This document shows, piece after piece, positions 14,563 to 15,963 of a stretch of DNA of 15,963 bases (its first letter is position 1; each line of letters opens with the position of its first letter). The position numbers were made by a program, and so were the translations under genes. The notes beneath the pieces are model-generated. The model did not search any database. It saw only the letters and a list, made by a program, of their open reading frames with translations, and was not told the origin of the DNA. The DNA is from CAXQRU01 sp964226685 (GTDB taxonomy: Bacteria; Pseudomonadota; Gammaproteobacteria; Pseudomonadales; Cellvibrionaceae): contig CAXQRU010000111.1 in assembly GCA_964226685.1 (NCBI GenBank), forward strand, positions 1-15,963. Reading direction: 5' to 3'.

Positions 14563-15585
14563 TTGGATTTCATCAGTCAATATGGCCTTTATTTGGCTAA
14601 AACAGTGACTTTAGTGGTCGCTATCTTGGTCGTTGTTGGGTTCATTTTGAGCGCTGCGGCATCACAGAAAAAGCGCGGAAAACCGACATCAATTACAATA
14701 AAAAAGCTCAATGAACAGTTAAAGGCGTTTAAGTCTGCCTTGCAAGAGTCTATTTTGAGTGATAAATCCTTGAAAGAGCTTAAAAAAGCTGAGAAAAAAC
14801 AGGATAAAGAGCCCAAAACAGCATCACGAAGAGTATTTGTGCTCAATTTTGATGGCGATATCAAAGCTTCAGCAACTGAACAGCTACGAGATGCAATTAC
14901 AGCCGTTTTAACCGTAGCGACTACTTCAGATGAAATCGTTGTTCGCCTTGAAAGCGGTGGAGGGCTCGTTCATAGCTACGGCTTAGCCGCTAGCCAACTA
15001 AAACGAATCAAAGATAAGCAAATCCCTTTGACGGTTTGTGTGGATAAAGTAGCTGCAAGCGGGGGCTATATGATGGCTTGTGTTGCGGATAAGATCTGTG
15101 CCGCTCCATTTGCAGTCATTGGTTCTATTGGGGTAGTTGCTCAAGTGCCTAATTTTCATCGACTTTTAAAGAAGAAAGACATTGATGTTGAGTTGTTGAC
15201 GGCAGGAGAATACAAAAGAACCCTCACGCTATTTGGTGAAAATACCGAAAAGGGCCGTGAAAAGTTCATTGATGATCTTGAAAATACCCATAAGCTATTT
15301 AAGCATTTCGTTAGCGAAAATAGACCCGTGGTGTCAATAGAAGAGATTTCTACAGGGGAAATATGGTTTGGTCAGGAAGCTTTAGAAAAGCAATTGGTAG
15401 ATGTCATTACTACCAGTGACAGCTATATCGTAGAGCAAGCTAATGACGACTGCGATGTCTTTGAGGTTTCAATTCAAGAGAAGAAGTCATTGAAAAATAA
15501 GCTGGGTATGTCAGCAAAACACATTGCTGAGTCGGCCACAATGGGTATTTGGGAGCAAGTCAACAATAGTCGTTGGCTGAAGTAA
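14563..15585 (+). CDS. sohB: Inner-membrane peptidase SohB (S49 family), TTG start
   Basis: Membrane-anchored serine protease of the signal-peptide-peptidase (SppA/S49) family, active on the periplasmic side; its substrates are poorly known. One N-terminal membrane helix (about residues 9-31) is followed by a Lys/Glu-rich linker (about 70-88) and the peptidase domain. The nucleophile is S166 in VAASGGY and the general base K218 in GEYKRTLTLFGEN. The spacing of 52 equals that of B. subtilis SppA (S147/K199). The start is TTG 14563: AGGAGAG (14550-14556) lies 6 bases upstream, and the encoded LDFISQYGLYLAK aligns with the E. coli N-terminus. The frame is open back to 14503, but that part has no support. 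The 340 residues are close to E. coli (349). The 194-base divergent gap to the antiporter shows no convincing promoter pair. Confidence 0.94.
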   Translation: MDFISQYGLYLAKTVTLVVAILVVVGFILSAAASQKKRGKPTSITIKKLNEQLKAFKSALQESILSDKSLKELKKAEKKQDKEPKTASRRVFVLNFDGDIKASATEQLRDAITAVLTVATTSDEIVVRLESGGGLVHSYGLAASQLKRIKDKQIPLTVCVDKVAASGGYMMACVADKICAAPFAVIGSIGVVAQVPNFHRLLKKKDIDVELLTAGEYKRTLTLFGENTEKGREKFIDDLENTHKLFKHFVSENRPVVSIEEISTGEIWFGQEALEKQLVDVITTSDSYIVEQANDDCDVFEVSIQEKKSLKNKLGMSAKHIAESATMGIWEQVNNSRWLK

Positions 15586-15587
15586 AG

Positions 15588-15602
15588 GGCACAATTGGTG
15601 CC
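15588..15602 (+). terminator. Weak hairpin after sohB
   Basis: GGCAC (15588-15592) and GTGCC (15598-15602) pair around AATTG, starting 2 bases after the sohB stop. It is followed by ATTTAGTTCC; the strong T8 run begins only 18 bases later. It may act as a poor terminator. Confidence 0.3.
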
Positions 15603-15686
15603 ATTTAGTTCCTACCCATGTTTTTTTTAATGTGAGATTGCAAGTAATAAATTGATAAATTTTTGATTTATTGTCTTCTTTTAGAC

Positions 15687-15716
15687 TTGACAATAAATGT
15701 TATACACAAATATTAC
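15687..15716 (+). promoter_or_regulatory. Putative sigma70 promoter overlapping a DnaA box
   Basis: A perfect -35 TTGACA (15687-15692) is followed after 18 bases by TATTAC (15711-15716, 4 of 6 matches). The DnaA box at 15700-15708 lies in the spacer, so DnaA bound there would be expected to block this promoter. It reads towards the window edge. Confidence 0.4.
15700..15708 (+). promoter_or_regulatory. DnaA box (TTATACACA)
   Basis: Exact match to the consensus TTATNCACA. It sits in the spacer of the promoter-like pair at 15687-15716, next to the AT-rich stretch. Confidence 0.65.
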
Positions 15717-15767
15717 GTGTGTGTCATAGTTCTCAACATTTAGAGCCATTTTTTTGGCAACAACCTA

Positions 15768-15795
15768 TTGACTTTGTTAAGTCATTGAATTTAAT
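15768..15795 (+). promoter_or_regulatory. Putative promoter with inverted repeat over the -35
   Basis: TTGACT (15768-15773, 5 of 6) and TTTAAT (15790-15795, 5 of 6) are 16 bases apart. An inverted repeat TGACTT-TGTT-AAGTCA (15769-15784) covers the -35 and the start of the spacer, which would suit an operator. A transcript would cross the paired DnaA boxes and leave the window. Confidence 0.4.
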
Positions 15796-15826
15796 GGAAA
15801 AAATGGCAAGATCAAAAATTGCTCAA

Positions 15827-15835
15827 TTTGTATAA
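15827..15835 (-). promoter_or_regulatory. Near-match DnaA box
   Basis: On the minus strand this reads TTATACAAA, one mismatch from TTATNCACA. It counts only as part of the cluster. Confidence 0.3.
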
Positions 15836-15886
15836 AGTCCCATAAAACAGGCTATAGACGCATTTCTTCAGAGTGTATTAACAGAT

Positions 15887-15895
15887 TTATCCACA
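15887..15895 (+). promoter_or_regulatory. DnaA box (TTATCCACA), left half of inverted pair
   Basis: Exact match to the strongest form of the DnaA box, TTATCCACA. With the box at 15901-15909 it forms 10-base arms (TTATCCACAG / CTGTGGATAA) around GAT. An outer AGAT/ATCT pair extends the symmetry with a 2-base offset. Confidence 0.7.
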
Positions 15896-15900
15896 GGATC

Positions 15901-15909
15901 TGTGGATAA
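15901..15909 (-). promoter_or_regulatory. DnaA box (TTATCCACA), right half of inverted pair
   Basis: TGTGGATAA on the plus strand is the exact reverse complement of TTATCCACA. It is 5 bases from its partner and has a GATC on each side (15897 and 15911). Confidence 0.7.
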
Positions 15910-15942
15910 TGATCTTAAGAAGCAATTGGTGACAAAAGTGTT

Positions 15943-15963
15943 AGATCGGAAGAGCACACGTCT
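15943..15963 (+). other. Illumina TruSeq adapter remnant (artefact)
   Basis: The final 21 bases begin AGATCGGAAGAGC and continue CACACGTC up to the last T. They match the start of the standard TruSeq read 1 adapter without a mismatch. A chance match of this length is negligible. The true genomic sequence therefore ends at or near 15942, and this is an untrimmed contig end. Confidence 0.97.

Larger units (their letters stand above)
15586..15942. other. AT-rich intergenic region with DnaA-box cluster (oriC-like or DnaA-regulated)
   Basis: No coding sequence is visible in these 357 bases. They contain a weak hairpin after sohB, a T8 run (15621-15628), a very AT-rich stretch (about 15621-15720) with arms AATAAAT/ATTTATT (15646-15652 and 15666-15672), three exact DnaA boxes and one near-match, two promoter-like pairs, and three GATC sites (15810, 15897, 15911). 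An AT-rich unwinding-type segment next to DnaA boxes resembles a replication origin. A DnaA-controlled promoter or a titration site is equally compatible. Any downstream gene is beyond the edge. Confidence 0.5.

Noticed and set aside
15806..15830. Possible IHF site in the DnaA-box region
   Set aside because: The sequence GATCAA with following bases fails the WATCAANNNNTTR consensus at the first position and in the TTR part.
1..15963. CRISPR array, tRNA, rRNA, IS element, prophage or known defence system
   Set aside because: No regularly spaced repeats, cloverleaf-type sequence, transposase or phage-like product, or defence-family protein was found. All genes are accounted for by conserved families.

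Overview
This window is a stretch of gammaproteobacterial chromosome, probably from a marine or halophilic member of the wider Pseudomonadales/Cellvibrionales/Oceanospirillales group. The call rests on gene content: a complete Na+-translocating NADH:quinone reductase (Na+-NQR) operon, next to a long-form GAPDH and to sthA, and a FimL-like gene next to nudC. As I recall, Pseudomonas has both pairings, at two separate loci. GC content looks to be in the low forties percent. I cannot name a genus.

Layout. From 1 to 1581 there is a short promoter region and gap, a GAPDH with an N-terminal extension. A good sigma70-type promoter (1602-1630) and a leader with a two-part hairpin (1655-1690) precede nqrABCDEF (1747-7602). 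These six genes are tightly packed, several with overlapping stop and start codons. The cluster continues with apbE (flavin transferase that loads FMN on NqrB and NqrC), nqrM (small Cys-rich maturation factor) and sthA (soluble transhydrogenase), chained by 4-base ATGA overlaps. A terminator-like hairpin lies inside the first codons of apbE and could lower expression of apbE-nqrM-sthA relative to the NQR subunits. After a 222-base gap with two strong inverted repeats come fimL, nudC and a GFA/CENP-V-type zinc protein on the same strand. They are followed by a convergent CaCA-family Na+/Ca2+-type antiporter (minus strand) and by sohB (plus strand, TTG start).

How the genes fit together. Positions 1-10265 form one redox and sodium-energetics block. 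GAPDH makes or consumes reduced pyridine nucleotide, SthA exchanges NADPH and NADH, and NQR oxidises NADH and exports Na+. ApbE and NqrM are dedicated maturation factors for the complex. The CaCA antiporter further on might draw on the same sodium gradient. The fimL-nudC-GFA block is a separate transcription unit linked to type IV pilus/cAMP signalling (FimL) and to NAD(H)/NAD-capped RNA turnover (NudC).

The right end is the most unusual part. The 357 bases after sohB are AT-rich and hold three exact DnaA boxes plus one near-match. Two of the exact boxes form a tight inverted pair. Three GATC sites and two promoter-like sequences are also present. This could be a replication origin, a DnaA-titrating site, or a DnaA-controlled promoter for a gene beyond the edge. 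The last 21 bases (15943-15963) match the Illumina TruSeq adapter and are almost certainly not genomic, so the window ends at an artefactual contig end. I found no CRISPR array, tRNA, rRNA, insertion sequence or phage gene. Apart from the right-hand intergenic region, this is mostly a well-conserved housekeeping region.
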